Positions 50,518-60,594 of a stretch of 64,000 nucleotides of DNA are shown here, one piece after another. The notes beneath the pieces are model-generated. The model did not search any database. It was not told the DNA's origin and saw only the letters and a program-made list of their open reading frames with translations. Numbering within the stretch: the stretch's first letter is position 1; each line of letters begins with the position of its first letter. Source of the stretch: Candidatus Altimarinota bacterium (lineage in GTDB: Bacteria > Patescibacteriota > Gracilibacteria > BD1-5 > UBA2023); the NCBI GenBank assembly GCA_028714815.1, contig JAQTLR010000001.1:1-64000 (forward strand). The letters are read 5' to 3'. A program made the translations under genes and the position numbers.

Positions 50518-51891
50518 CTATCCATTTTTAATAAATTGCAAGACTCTTTGAACAATATCAACCTCATGAAGCTTATGTTCTGGGCAAACTACGTCATTTT
50601 GTTTGAGGTTGTTAAGTCCACAGCTTTTACTGAAGCAATTAAGAGCAAAGAAACACTCTTGGCACTTTTCATGCTTGAAGAGAGAGTCTTCAGTCCAAAA
50701 ATCCCACTTATCCGATCTGTGAATAATCCCATCCGTATCGATATACCCAGTTTTGTTTATTGAACCGTTTACAGCAAGTGTACATTTTTCGATAGGCATT
50801 CCACCATTCAATGCTTCACTTATCGGATAAGCAATGATGTTATTCGGTTTGCTGGAGTAACAGTGATTTGAGCCAGGACCACTAAATAGTACCATGGGGA
50901 CGGTATTAAGTCCCATTGATTCCAGTTCGTGCTCCATTTCTGTCTGCAATTGAGTTCCTTCATCTTCTGTGCAGTACAGTTCCCCATCATGTGCCTCTTC
51001 TTTCCAATTACTAATCATCTGAACCATGAAAATGAAACGATCATCATCGCCAAAATCACTTTTTAATTGATCAAAGAACTTTTTTCGACTTTCCGTGGAA
51101 GCGGAGGATCGATTAAAATTCATACGTATGGTGATTGAGAAAAAATACTCCTCTTTTGGTAGGTGAGAAATGGAGACGAGATTTTGGTATATCCTTTCAA
51201 ATGTTGGCTTACCGTTAACAAGGGGGCGATATTTATTATGGAACTCTTCAGTTCCATCGAGCGTAATCTGGTATGTAGTAATCCGAAGATTCAACAATTC
51301 CAGAAAAAGCTTTCTGTCAAGAAGAAAACCATTGGTAGTCATAGATGACGAGAGAAATGTGAATTTTCCAGAGTCAGCAAGCTCAATCATTTTGGAGTTG
51401 AATTTCTTTATGAATTTTGCGTTCAACAAAGGTTCACCACCAAAATAATCAACCCTGAAAGTTCGAGGATTCCATTTACTGATAAATTTCTCAAGTATCC
51501 CGAGTTCAGATTCCCCCATACGAGAACGCTTATTGTGATCCTCATGACAGTAAACACAGGAAAAATTACATTGCTGATCCGCTGGCATGAGCACGAGGTT
51601 GAGGTTTTCCAAATTTCTGGATTCCTCATAGAGTACTCGAGCATCTTTTCGTGATTCATCCTGAGATATCACAAGAAATTTATTGGCAACAAGATACTCA
51701 AAATCACCAGAATCTCCATTTACTTTAAACGGAGCAATTCTTTTATTTCCTCCAGTTTGAACAAAAACGTATATTGGGTGATTCGAGTCAGTGATCCTGA
51801 CATTTTCAGAATTGAGCCAGTTATACATAATCAAGGCTCCATCCTGGTCAAAAAAACGAGTAACAAGAAAAGAAATTGTGTAGTCTTTCAT
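50518..51891 (-). CDS. Radical SAM/SPASM peptide maturase
   Basis: A 457-residue enzyme. The radical SAM motif CNFSCVYC (C108, C112, C115) binds the catalytic 4Fe-4S cluster; FGGEPLLN and TTNGFLLD follow as in the family. A C-terminal SPASM-type region has CTLAVNGSIN, then CQECFFALNCFSKSC and VVCPEHK, for auxiliary clusters. The start MKDYTISF is chosen because AGGAGA precedes it by 7 bases. No UGA codon, unlike the neighbouring GNAT gene, and stop UAG. SPASM proteins modify ribosomal peptides (thioether, C-C bonds) or act as anaerobic sulfatase maturases; no sulfatase is near, and a small Cys-ending peptide is. Confidence 0.85.
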   Translation of the reverse strand: MKDYTISFLVTRFFDQDGALIMYNWLNSENVRITDSNHPIYVFVQTGGNKRIAPFKVNGDSGDFEYLVANKFLVISQDESRKDARVLYEESRNLENLNLVLMPADQQCNFSCVYCHEDHNKRSRMGESELGILEKFISKWNPRTFRVDYFGGEPLLNAKFIKKFNSKMIELADSGKFTFLSSSMTTNGFLLDRKLFLELLNLRITTYQITLDGTEEFHNKYRPLVNGKPTFERIYQNLVSISHLPKEEYFFSITIRMNFNRSSASTESRKKFFDQLKSDFGDDDRFIFMVQMISNWKEEAHDGELYCTEDEGTQLQTEMEHELESMGLNTVPMVLFSGPGSNHCYSSKPNNIIAYPISEALNGGMPIEKCTLAVNGSINKTGYIDTDGIIHRSDKWDFWTEDSLFKHEKCQECFFALNCFSKSCGLNNLKQNDVVCPEHKLHEVDIVQRVLQFIKNG

Positions 51892-52059
51892 TTTATTTCT
51901 CCTAAGCATAGAATGTTAATGATCATTATTGAAATATATTTTATTATATTGTCAATGTTCAAAATTGAGTATATCCAACTAAAAAATTTGTCAATATCAT
52001 TTTTTTTTGTAATATGAATGGGATAAAAGCTCCTTTACTTAAACTTTCTATAAATACCT

Positions 52060-52587
52060 ATGAATATAACAATCTTCCCTGCAAATCCATCAGACGCTAT
52101 CTTTATATCTGAGATCAATTCACAAACATGGTTCGATACATACAAGAGCGAGGAATATTGAATCACTGAGGAATTAGTGAAAAGTTTTCCAGAAGATAAT
52201 GAGTGAACAACTGCTTTTATAAAGCGAAAAGAGAAAGAGATTTCTGATAATTTATGAAGTTATTTTCTTGTCAGAGATGATGAGAAGGTTATTTGATATG
52301 CTAATTGAAAAATTTATCCAACAAAGCCTTTTAATGAACTTTCTGGAATATATCTTTTGCCAGAATATCAAAGGCAATGAATATGAACACAATTAGCCGA
52401 GATGGTTCTTAATTATCTATGAAAAGAAAAAGACGTTATTGTTGAGGTGGTATGATATAATCAAAGAGCTATCAATTTCTATAAAAAACTTTGATTTGTC
52501 TTTGTGCAGGAATTAGAAAAGTTCGAAATTACTGATGGAATTTGGGTTCCTGAGGTTCGGATGCTAAAAAAAATATCTAGGGATTAA
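52060..52587 (+). CDS. GNAT family N-acetyltransferase, hidden by UGA recoding
   Basis: A 175-residue gene with ten in-frame UGA codons among about twelve Gly codons; the standard code shows no frame here at all. The acetyl-CoA motif is clear: YLLPEYQRQGIGTQLAEMVL, with both Gly of the pyrophosphate loop encoded by UGA. Motif B follows (VGYNQRAINFYKKLGFVF). Substrate unknown; amino groups of small molecules, antibiotics or proteins are possible. Divergent from the radical SAM gene inside the repeat-bounded island. Heavy UGA use shows it is at home in a table-25 genome. Confidence 0.88.
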
Positions 52588-52646
52588 GTTTAATTGTTTA
52601 ATATAAATTTTGGAATAAAACCTGAATATTCATTAAAATTTACACT

Positions 52647-52695
52647 AAAAAATCCCTCTTTATAAGCAGATTTATCGCTTAATAGAGGGATTTTA
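52647..52695 (+). terminator. Terminator after the GNAT gene
   Basis: Stem AAAATCCCTCT-N-AGAGGGATTTT extended by TATAAGC / GCTTA, followed by T-rich sequence. Confidence 0.7.
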
Positions 52696-52714
52696 TGTGT
52701 TTACAAATTTAACA

Positions 52715-52936
52715 TGGTGGGATGGGCGGGGCTCTTTCTGTTCAATGTCGCACCGACTGTCGTCGGATGCTCGTTTCACAGAACGCGCTCGACCGAAAGC
52801 CAAATTCTATTGGCTTTCTCTTTTTTTCGTTCCACTCCGAAAATGTCTCACGTTCGAGCCCATTCCTGCAAATTCCACATAAAAATCAAAAGACCCACAC
52901 TTTCGTGTGAGTCTTTTTGGATTTTCATGGTGGGAT
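52715..52936. repeat. About 220-bp repeat, copy B, with tRNA-Lys 3' end
   Basis: Starts TGGTGGGATGGGCGGGGCTC, the complement of the tRNA-Lys 3' end, and runs into the real tRNA-Lys gene. Nearly identical to copy A over its length. Internal hairpins: ACCGACTGTCGTCGGAT, GAAAGCCAA-N6-TTGGCTTTC and the tRNA terminator. Confidence 0.9.
52887..52918 (-). terminator. Terminator of tRNA-Lys
   Basis: Minus strand stem AAAAAGACTCACAC / GTGTGGGTCTTTT with loop GAAA, then GATTTTT. Also present in repeat copy A. Confidence 0.75.
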
Positions 52937-53003
52937 GGGCGGGGCTCGAACCCGCGACCTTGGCCTTAAAAGGGCCCTGCTCTACCTACTGAGCTACCAT
53001 CCC
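52928..53003 (-). tRNA. tRNA-Lys (TTT)
   Basis: Acceptor GGGATGG / CCATCCC, anticodon loop CTTTTAA (TTT), T-stem GCGGG / CCCGC with loop TTCGAGC, discriminator A and encoded CCA. Its 3' end is duplicated in repeats A and B. Confidence 0.93.
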
Positions 53004-53149
53004 ATATCGGGAAACGTGGGCGTATAGTATAGAAAAACTTCATTTTGTCCAATCTTTTTTGGAAATTTTCGCTTTTCTCCTTTGAGTTTCACTTTTTTCC
53101 CCTATAATCGGCAAAAATTTGCCTGTAATCCGTAATCTGCAATTATTTC

Positions 53150-55831
53150 ATGCCTCCTATTATCGCTTTTGACCTCGAAACCACTGGACTGGACCCGAAA
53201 AATGACGCCATCATCGAGATCGCGCTGGTGAAGTTCGACGAGACGGGGATACTGGATCGGTACACGACGCTCATCAATCCCGGTTTCTCGCTTCCGCCTG
53301 AGGCGGTGAATATCACCGGGATCACTGATGAGGACCTGGAAAGTGCCCCTTTTTTCTCGGATATCCGGCCGAAATTGCTGGAGTTCCTTGCGGACGGGAG
53401 TCCGCTTCTCGGGCATAATGTGGATTTCGATCTCTCTTTTTTCCGGGAATATGGGGTGGATATCGGTTCCCGTCCGCTTCTGGATACGTTCCGTATCGCG
53501 GAAATCCTCTTTTTCGATGCCAAGAGCCTGAATCTCGGAAGTCTTCTGGAGAGTTTCGGAAAGTCCTTCGAGAGCGCGCATCGGGCGCTCGCTGATACCG
53601 AAGCGACGGTGGTGCTTTATGAACATTGCATCGAGCACATGAAGAGGCTCACGGAAGAAAAAAGCATGGTGCTTTCCTATCTCGCCACAGTCATTTCTGA
53701 GGAGAGCGCTCTTTCCTATGTACTCAGATCTGCGGGTTTTCCTCGGAAATCGGTGTCTTCGGACGACGTCCGGAAACTGGTCCTTTCCCGTCGGAGAGCC
53801 ATTCCGGAACTTGCATTTTTCCATGACTCGAGCCTGGATATCTCATGGAAAGATATTCTCAGGAAATGAGGAAACATCGAACTCGAAGAACGTATCGAGC
53901 AAGGAAAGATGCTCGATCTCACGACCCAAGCGTTCAACGAGAAGGAACTCCTGCTCATCGAAGCGCCGACAGGGGTAGGGAAGACCTTCGCATACGGGAT
54001 CCCCTCCATCATCACCTCGATCCGGACTGGAAAGCCGGTGTATATCTCCACCAATACCAAGACGCTTCAGGATCAGATCTTCGAGAAAGATATCCCTGCG
54101 ATGCGTGAGCTTTGCAAAGCTCAAGGAATAGAGGATTTTTCTGTGACCAAGGTAAAAGGACGTTCTAATTATCTGAGTCTTTTTCTCTTTTTCGAGTACC
54201 TCGAATCCGATATCCGGGAAGAGATCGAATATACGGTCGTTGCAAAATTGCTCTTTTGGCTCCAGAAAACCGAATATGGAGAATTGGACGAGCTTTCCTG
54301 GTACGGGCAAGAATATTCCATTATCGATAAGCTCCGGTCCAATGATCGGCGCGTCCTCATCCCGGAAAATCCGTACCGGAAAGAAGAATTCCTCTATCGG
54401 GTCCGTCAAGACGCGAAAACCGCCAATATCATCATCATCAACCATGCGCTCCTCCTTTCGGAGACGACCGAGGAAACGCCTTCCAAGATCCTTCCGGATA
54501 TCAAACTTCTGGTGATCGACGAGGCACATAATCTGGAGGCCGTTGCGACCGACGCACTCCGATATTCGACCACCCTTTCCGATATCGAGACGGCGCTTGC
54601 AAGCATCGATCTCATTATCAAGCGGCAGAAAAACAAGCCTGCTACCGAACCCTTTCTCTTCCCGGAATTCCGGGAAGTGAGCGAATCCATCGTCCTTAAT
54701 TTCGGGATGGTATTCGACACGCTCTATCGCTATCTGGCCTTTCGGGTGCCACAATCTCAGGATAACAAGTACAATCAAACCCTTCTGGAACCGAATTTCT
54801 TCAAGCAGGAAGGGGTTATGGGGATCCATCGTATCCTCGATGCCCTTGCAGATCGCATCCACGAACTCATCACCCATCTCTATGGGGCGCCGGAAGCGCT
54901 CTACGTCCAGATGGATCGGCCGATCGCGACTTTGGAGGGGGGACTCCGGGTGCTTCAGTCCATCTGTCGTGAAGAAGAGAAGGATTTCATCAAGGTCATC
55001 ACCATGAAAAACGGGGAAGTGGATACGTCCATCACTCCGCTCCATGTCGGGAAAGTGCTCGATGCCCGACTCTATCATTCCCTCGATGCCTGTATCGCGA
55101 CCTCTGCGACCCTCTCGGTCCATGGGGATTTTTCCTATATCGAGAAATCACTTTCCATGCAGAGTTTCTCCAAACATATGCTCGCTTCCGATTTCGATTA
55201 TTCGACGCAAGCCCTTCTGTTCCTTCCATCCGATATTGGAGATATCAAAAATACCGTTGATCGTGAACGGATCCATGATTTCATCGGAGACATCATCTCC
55301 ATCGTCCGAGGTCGGACGCTCGGGCTTTTCACTTCCTTTGCGAGTATCAAAGAGGTATTTCTCCAGATCAATCCCCGTCTCAAGAAAGAGGGTATCACGC
55401 TCATGACCCAAGGACTTTCTGGGGGTCGGCAGCGGATGATCGAATACTTTCGGCAGCATTCCGATTCGTCCGTGCTTTTCGGGACAGATAGTTTCTGGGA
55501 AGGGATCGATATCCCAGGAAAGAGTCTCGAAACCCTCATCATCTATAAATTCCCTTTCGCGGTTCCGACGGATCCGGTATTCATCGCTCGTTCTCGACTC
55601 TATCGGGATAGTTTCTCTGAATATGCTCTTCCTGCGATGATCATCAAGCTCCGTCAGGGGCTCGGGCGTCTCATCCGTACGAAGACAGACAAGGGGGTCA
55701 TTATCCTTCTCGATCCAAGAATCCAGTCAGGATGGGGAGAGAAAGTGAAAGAGTGATTCCCGGAAGGGATCAGAATCCGTTCCGGAACCAAGGAGGTATT
55801 TTTAGAGATGCTCAAAAAAAAGAAGATGTAA
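53150..55831 (+). CDS. dinG: DnaQ-like exonuclease fused to DinG-type helicase
   Basis: An 893-residue fusion. Residues 1-170 are a DEDD 3'-5' exonuclease: FDLETTGLDPKNDAIIEIAL, HNVDFDLSFF, HRALADTEAT. Residues 240-890 are an XPD/DinG-type SF2 helicase: IEAPTGVGKTFAYGIPS, VIDEAHNLEAVA, FGTDSFWEGIDIPGKSLE, RQGLGRLIRT. The cysteines of the Fe-S cluster are missing (KGRSNYLSLF where others have Cys), as in the Firmicutes exonuclease-fused DinG group. UGA 53868 joins the two domains and UGA 55754 precedes the C-terminal part. Probably a nuclease for replication or repair intermediates. Confidence 0.9.
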
Positions 55832-55907
55832 AGCGTTTTTTTTGTAATTATCTTGTTTTTATGATATTATTGCTTGAGTAAGTTTTAATTCATTATTCTT
55901 TCTCTCT

Positions 55908-56765
55908 ATGGAAGAAACACAAAATACCGAACAGAAGTCCAATTATATAGAGCTTTCACAGGATTCCCAGGGCGTCGGGAATATCTTCAACGAACTTTCA
56001 GGGGAACTGGGGGAGCTGAATTTTTCCGAAAAAAACACACAAGAGGAGACAAGAAAGAAAGATCCTATAGAGATCGCTTATCTGGTCAGTAAAAATGTGT
56101 TTATTTTCGGTATCATCATTACCATCCTACTCAGCCTCGATGTTTTTATCCGTTCCTCGGAAGACAACCAGTTATTCGCTAGTCTCCCCATCTGTTCCTA
56201 TCTTTCGCTTGGAACGGACGGGTATGATAATGTGGAATGTAAAACCATTCCTATGATATCTACGGAGGTACATGCCGAAAAGGAAAAGCTTGAAAAAAAT
56301 ATCGCTTCCAATCTCATCATCCTGGTTCCGAAATTCATGCAATCCCTTGATATCACCAATTCGCCAAAGGTGCAGTTCATCCAGGAACACACGGGAGATT
56401 CGAGGGTTTCCATAACAGATGCCATGGCTCGGTTCACCGAAATAAAAAATAGAACCAGCTATCAATGAGAGGATATCGAATGCAAGACGATTTCCATAGA
56501 TGAGACCGGAAAGATCTCCGCATCTTGCCAAACATACGGAGGATCTCTTGTTGCACCTTCCGGACTTTCTACTAAGACATCCAGAGAAACAGCCCTTTCA
56601 TTTCTGGAACGTCTCGATGATACGAAGAATGGTTTCCAGATCCTATCGTATCCGAAGACGTTGGATATCTCAGAATTCAACAGTACCGATGGATTCAAAG
56701 CTATATTCTCTACAAAAACGTCATTGGAACTTAAACTTCAATATTTATCTGCTAACAAAATGTAA
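55908..56765 (+). CDS. Type IV pilus cluster membrane protein, unknown
   Basis: A 285-residue protein with an acidic, Gln-rich N-terminus, one membrane helix (about residues 65-86: VFIFGIIITILLSLDVFI) and an extracytoplasmic domain with cysteines (PICSYLS, VECKTI, ASCQTY). One UGA (TSYQ-UGA-EDIECKT) is Gly. It is the first gene of a unit that continues 3 bp later with a PilO-like gene, then pilB and pilC. PilN-like bitopic proteins occupy this place in other pilus operons, but sequence similarity cannot be shown by eye. Confidence 0.7.
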
Positions 56766-56767
56766 CC

Positions 56768-57964
56768 ATGGAAGCAATGGATAAAAGAAAAAAAGATCGC
56801 CTCATAAAAGGCATAGTGCTCAATGTCCTCGTTTTTCTCGGGGCCGTCGTATATATGGTCATGTTCCTGTTGCCTAGATACACCGATTTGAGTGCTACTA
56901 CCGAACAGATAAACAACACCATTGCAAGTACCTCTTCACTCAAACAGAATGGGGTAGATAGGAATTCCTTTACGGAACTTTTGACTCGGCTCGGGAAGAA
57001 AAAAGAGGTTCCGGATGTCGTTTTTTCTGATCCCGAAAAACTGAGCAAAGTTCTCATGAAGCCCTCAACAGCAAAAGGGGATTATCTTTCCTGGCTTATA
57101 GAAGAGAATGGAAAGGTAAGCGCTCTTGATAAAGAGATACAGGAGAACGATACAATCCTCGGGAATATCATCCCCGTCTTTACGAATTCATCGACAGTGG
57201 ATGCTTCCAGCGACATAGATAACCAGATCACTCTCGCAAGTTTCATTTCCTATGTAGAAAAGGATATACTTGCCAAATATGCGCTGACGAGTTACGCACC
57301 GCTCGGTATCTCGAATATCGATTTCCCCGATAAAAAAGATACCCCGATAAATATCGGAAGTTTCAAGATCACCCTTGATTTCAAAGGGAAGAACAGCAAT
57401 ATCCTTTCGCTTATCGACGCATTGCAGAAATCCGGAAAACTCACTATCCGTAATGGAAAGCTTATTCCTGACAATACGGGAAATAATCCTTCGTCCAAGT
57501 GACTCTCGGATCTTTCCAATCTTCTCGTGAATATCGATGCTTTTTCTCTTAACAGCATCCCGGAATCGCCATCGGATGACAACCAAGGAAGTTTGACTCT
57601 TGAGTTCTTCGTAGAGGGGATGAATTACCAAAAGATCCTCGTGCTCCGATCTCTCTTGATGGCAAAATTCGAGTGATTGCAGAAATCGGTGAAAGAAAAC
57701 GGATTCCTTTGTACGAAAGGAGGAAATGCTCTCTGTAATGAAACCGTAACTGCAAATGCCATCGCGAGCATCAAGGGGCTTGCGAAGAATCTCACCGCCA
57801 TGCAGCCAAAGATCGACGCACTGAAAAAGGGGGATATCACTGTTGATACCAACAAGGAAATGGATACGCTTTCCGACATAAAAACATCGCTCCAAACCAT
57901 CGAGATGATCTATCTGAAGAATCAGTCCATTTTAGAAAAATCAAAAAAACAGCCTACTAAATAA
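56768..57964 (+). CDS. PilO-like pilus alignment subunit
   Basis: A 398-residue bitopic protein: short basic N-terminus, one membrane helix (IVLNVLVFLGAVVYMVMFLLP), then a coiled-coil and an alpha/beta domain (NIGSFKITLDFKGKNSNILSLIDAL), a layout like PilO, which links the inner-membrane platform to the periplasmic part of the type IV pilus. UGA at NPSSK-UGA-LSDL and AKFE-UGA-LQKS. A C-terminal extra 100 residues are helical. Second gene of the pilus unit. Confidence 0.68.
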
Positions 57965-57975
57965 TATCCTGTCTT

Positions 57976-59232
57976 ATGGAAAACACCCTTGTACATCTCC
58001 TGAAAGAAGAAATATATAAAGGGGATAATGCCCAACGCATCTGTGACCTGATCATTTCTGCGGCTGCAGATATGGGGGCATCGGATATCCATATCGAGCC
58101 GCTTTCCAATGTCGTGCGTATCCGGTATCGCGTCGATGGAGTGCTTCAAGAGGTTCTGGAATACCAGCTTTTCCTTCATCCGCAGGTAGTGGCACGATAT
58201 AAGATCCTCGCGAATCTGAAGATCGATGAATCCCGTATCCCTCAGGATGGGCGTATCTCGATAACTCTGGAAGGAAGAGGATTGGATATGCGTGTATCCA
58301 CGCTTCCGACCGTGGTCGGAGAAAAAATCGTTATGCGTATCGTGGATAAGAGCAAAAAGGCTCCGCCGCTCGAGAAGCTCGGTATCGAGGGGAAAAACGG
58401 ACGTCTCCTCGCCAAGGCTATCTCTCTTCCGAATGGGATCATCCTTACCTCCGGTCCGACAGGTTCCGGGAAATCCACGACCCTCTATTCTTGTCTTGCC
58501 GAGCTCAATAAGCCCGATGTGAATATCATGACACTGGAGGATCCGGTCGAGAATACCATCGATGGAGTCAATCAGAGCCAGATATTCCCGACAATCGGGT
58601 ATACCTTCGCCACAGGACTCCGTACCGCGCTCCGTCAGGATCCGGATATCATCATGGTGGGGGAGATCCGCGACTCGGAAACGATCAACATCGCTATCGA
58701 GGCATCGCTTACAGGACACCTCGTTCTTTCGACCATCCATACCAACTCTGCAGCGGAAACGATTACTCGTATCCTCAATATGGGGATCCAAGCATTCCTC
58801 CTCCCTGCTTCCATTAATGCCATCATCGCGCAGCGCCTTATTCGCCGGCTCTGTGATTGCAAGAAGCCTATTTCTGCAAACGATCTCGATGAACGGACGA
58901 AACAATCGGTAAAAAAAGCTATCTTGAGGACGGACAAAGCGGAACTCAATGCCCGTGTTCCATCAGAGATACTTGCAAACCCGACATTCTATGAGCCAGG
59001 AGGGTGTGAAAAATGCAATCAGACCGGATATAAAGGACGGGTCGGTATCTACGAGATCATGGAAATCACACCGAAGATCAAGGAACTCATCCTTGCATGA
59101 GCCAGTGGCGTGACGATCAATGAAACGGCGATAACCGACGGTATGGTCTCCTTGGAACAGGATGGCATCATGAAGGCACTGAATGGACTTACCTCGCTTT
59201 CCGAAGTATATACTGCTGCGAAGGAAGAATAA
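57976..59232 (+). CDS. pilB: PilB/GspE-family secretion ATPase
   Basis: A 418-residue hexameric ATPase that powers pilus extension. Motifs: SDIHIEPLSNVVRIRYRVDG, ILTSGPTGSGKSTTLYS (Walker A), TLEDPVE (Asp box), LRQDPDIIMVGEIRDSET (Walker B), HLVLSTIHTNSA (His box), and a zinc-type motif CEKC with a remote CDC pair. The N-terminal MshEN/N1 domain of canonical PilB is missing. UGA 59098 encodes a Gly near the end. Directly precedes pilC. Confidence 0.93.
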
Positions 59233-59272
59233 CGGAAATTAAATCAAAATCTCATTTTTAACTTTCACCAAT

Positions 59273-60415
59273 ATGTCCGATTTTCTCATTCTCGATACCA
59301 AGTCCGAAGAACAAAAATCCAGTGTTACTCAGGGATTTAGCATGGATTCGTTCGATGCATGGCTTATCTCCAAACAAAAAATCAAACTGGAACATAAGGT
59401 GATATTTTTCCGGTTGCTTGCGACTATGGTAAATGCTGGACTTTCTATCATGAAAGCGGTGGGGATTCTGGAAAAACAAGAAAAGAATGTCCTTCTGAAA
59501 AGGGCGTATGGAAATATCATCACCGGTATAAAATCCGGAAAGAACTTGAGTCAGACGCTCCGGGAATACGGGGAGAACTTTTCCGACTCCGAATGTTCGA
59601 TTATCGAATCCGGGGAGAAGACGGGGAAGCTCAATTTTTCCCTTATCCAGCTCGCGGATCAGGTAGAAAAGGTATCGAGCATCTCGAAAAAATTGAAAGG
59701 GGCTCTCATGTATCCGGCAGCTATCGTGGTTGTCATGATCGGATCCATTATGGTGCTCATGACCATGGTAGTACCGAAAATCGTCGAGATTTTCGGGGAT
59801 AAGGATAAGCTTCCGCCACTCACAAGAATGCTCATCGCAACGAGCGATTTCTTTGTGGGATACTGGTGGGCGGTTATTCTGTTATTTTTAGGCTTGTTCG
59901 TGGCTATTTCCTTTTGGAAACAAACCGAATCGGGACACTATCGGTTCGATAAGATCATGCTCCATCTTCCTATAATAGGGAAAGTGATGCAGAAGGTCAT
60001 CCTCTCGAAATTCTCCCGCGTCCTTTCTAATCTTCTCTCAAGCGGTATATCCATCGTGGAATCCCTCCGGATCGTATCCGATGTCGTCGGGAATGAAGTA
60101 TATCGCCAACGTATCTTGCTTCTCCGGGAGGATATCAAGAAGGGTATCAAGATAGGGGAGAGCTTGGAGGACGATCGGCTTTTCCCCGAGATGCTCGTGC
60201 AGATGATCAAAGTCGGGGAAGAAACCGCGAAGCTCGATACGATCATTCTGAAGATCGCCGATTTCTACGATGAGGAGGTGGATACGACCATCAATTCCAT
60301 CAATAAGCTCCTAGAGCCAATCATCATCGTTTCCATGGCGGTCGTCGTCGGATTCATCGCGGTCGGTATCATGCAGCCGATCATGAACTTGGCGGACGTG
60401 GTGAGCGAGAAATAA
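59273..60415 (+). CDS. pilC: PilC/GspF-family inner-membrane platform protein
   Basis: A 380-residue protein with the tandem GspF domain layout: KLEHKVIFFRLLATMVNAGL at the start of repeat 1, LSDSECSIIESGEKTGKL, membrane helix YPAAIVVVMIGSIMVLMTMVV, a pair around residue 200, and the C-terminal helix IIIVSMAVVVGFIAVGIMQP. It forms the rotor or base of the pilus machine with PilB. No UGA. Closed by a terminator; no pilin or peptidase gene is in the window. Confidence 0.92.
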   Translation: MSDFLILDTKSEEQKSSVTQGFSMDSFDAWLISKQKIKLEHKVIFFRLLATMVNAGLSIMKAVGILEKQEKNVLLKRAYGNIITGIKSGKNLSQTLREYGENFSDSECSIIESGEKTGKLNFSLIQLADQVEKVSSISKKLKGALMYPAAIVVVMIGSIMVLMTMVVPKIVEIFGDKDKLPPLTRMLIATSDFFVGYWWAVILLFLGLFVAISFWKQTESGHYRFDKIMLHLPIIGKVMQKVILSKFSRVLSNLLSSGISIVESLRIVSDVVGNEVYRQRILLLREDIKKGIKIGESLEDDRLFPEMLVQMIKVGEETAKLDTIILKIADFYDEEVDTTINSINKLLEPIIIVSMAVVVGFIAVGIMQPIMNLADVVSEK

Positions 60416-60430
60416 GAGAATCTTCTTCAT

Positions 60431-60461
60431 AAATGAGTCCGGAAAAATCCGGACTCATTTC
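60431..60461. terminator. Terminator after pilC
   Basis: Perfect stem AAATGAGTCCGGA / TCCGGACTCATTT with AAAA loop. Confidence 0.85.
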
Positions 60462-60594
60462 GTTTGGGTGGTGGTATAAACCACTTAAAAACCGCCATCG
60501 TCTTTGAAATTCGCATTTCTACAATGAGCGGTTGGGCACAATATACTCGCAATTATTAAAAATTCATTAAAATTCGGAAGAAAATTCAATTTTC

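Noticed and set aside
49818-53003. Calling the island a complete integrative element
   Set aside because: No integrase, relaxase or excisionase is visible between the repeats.
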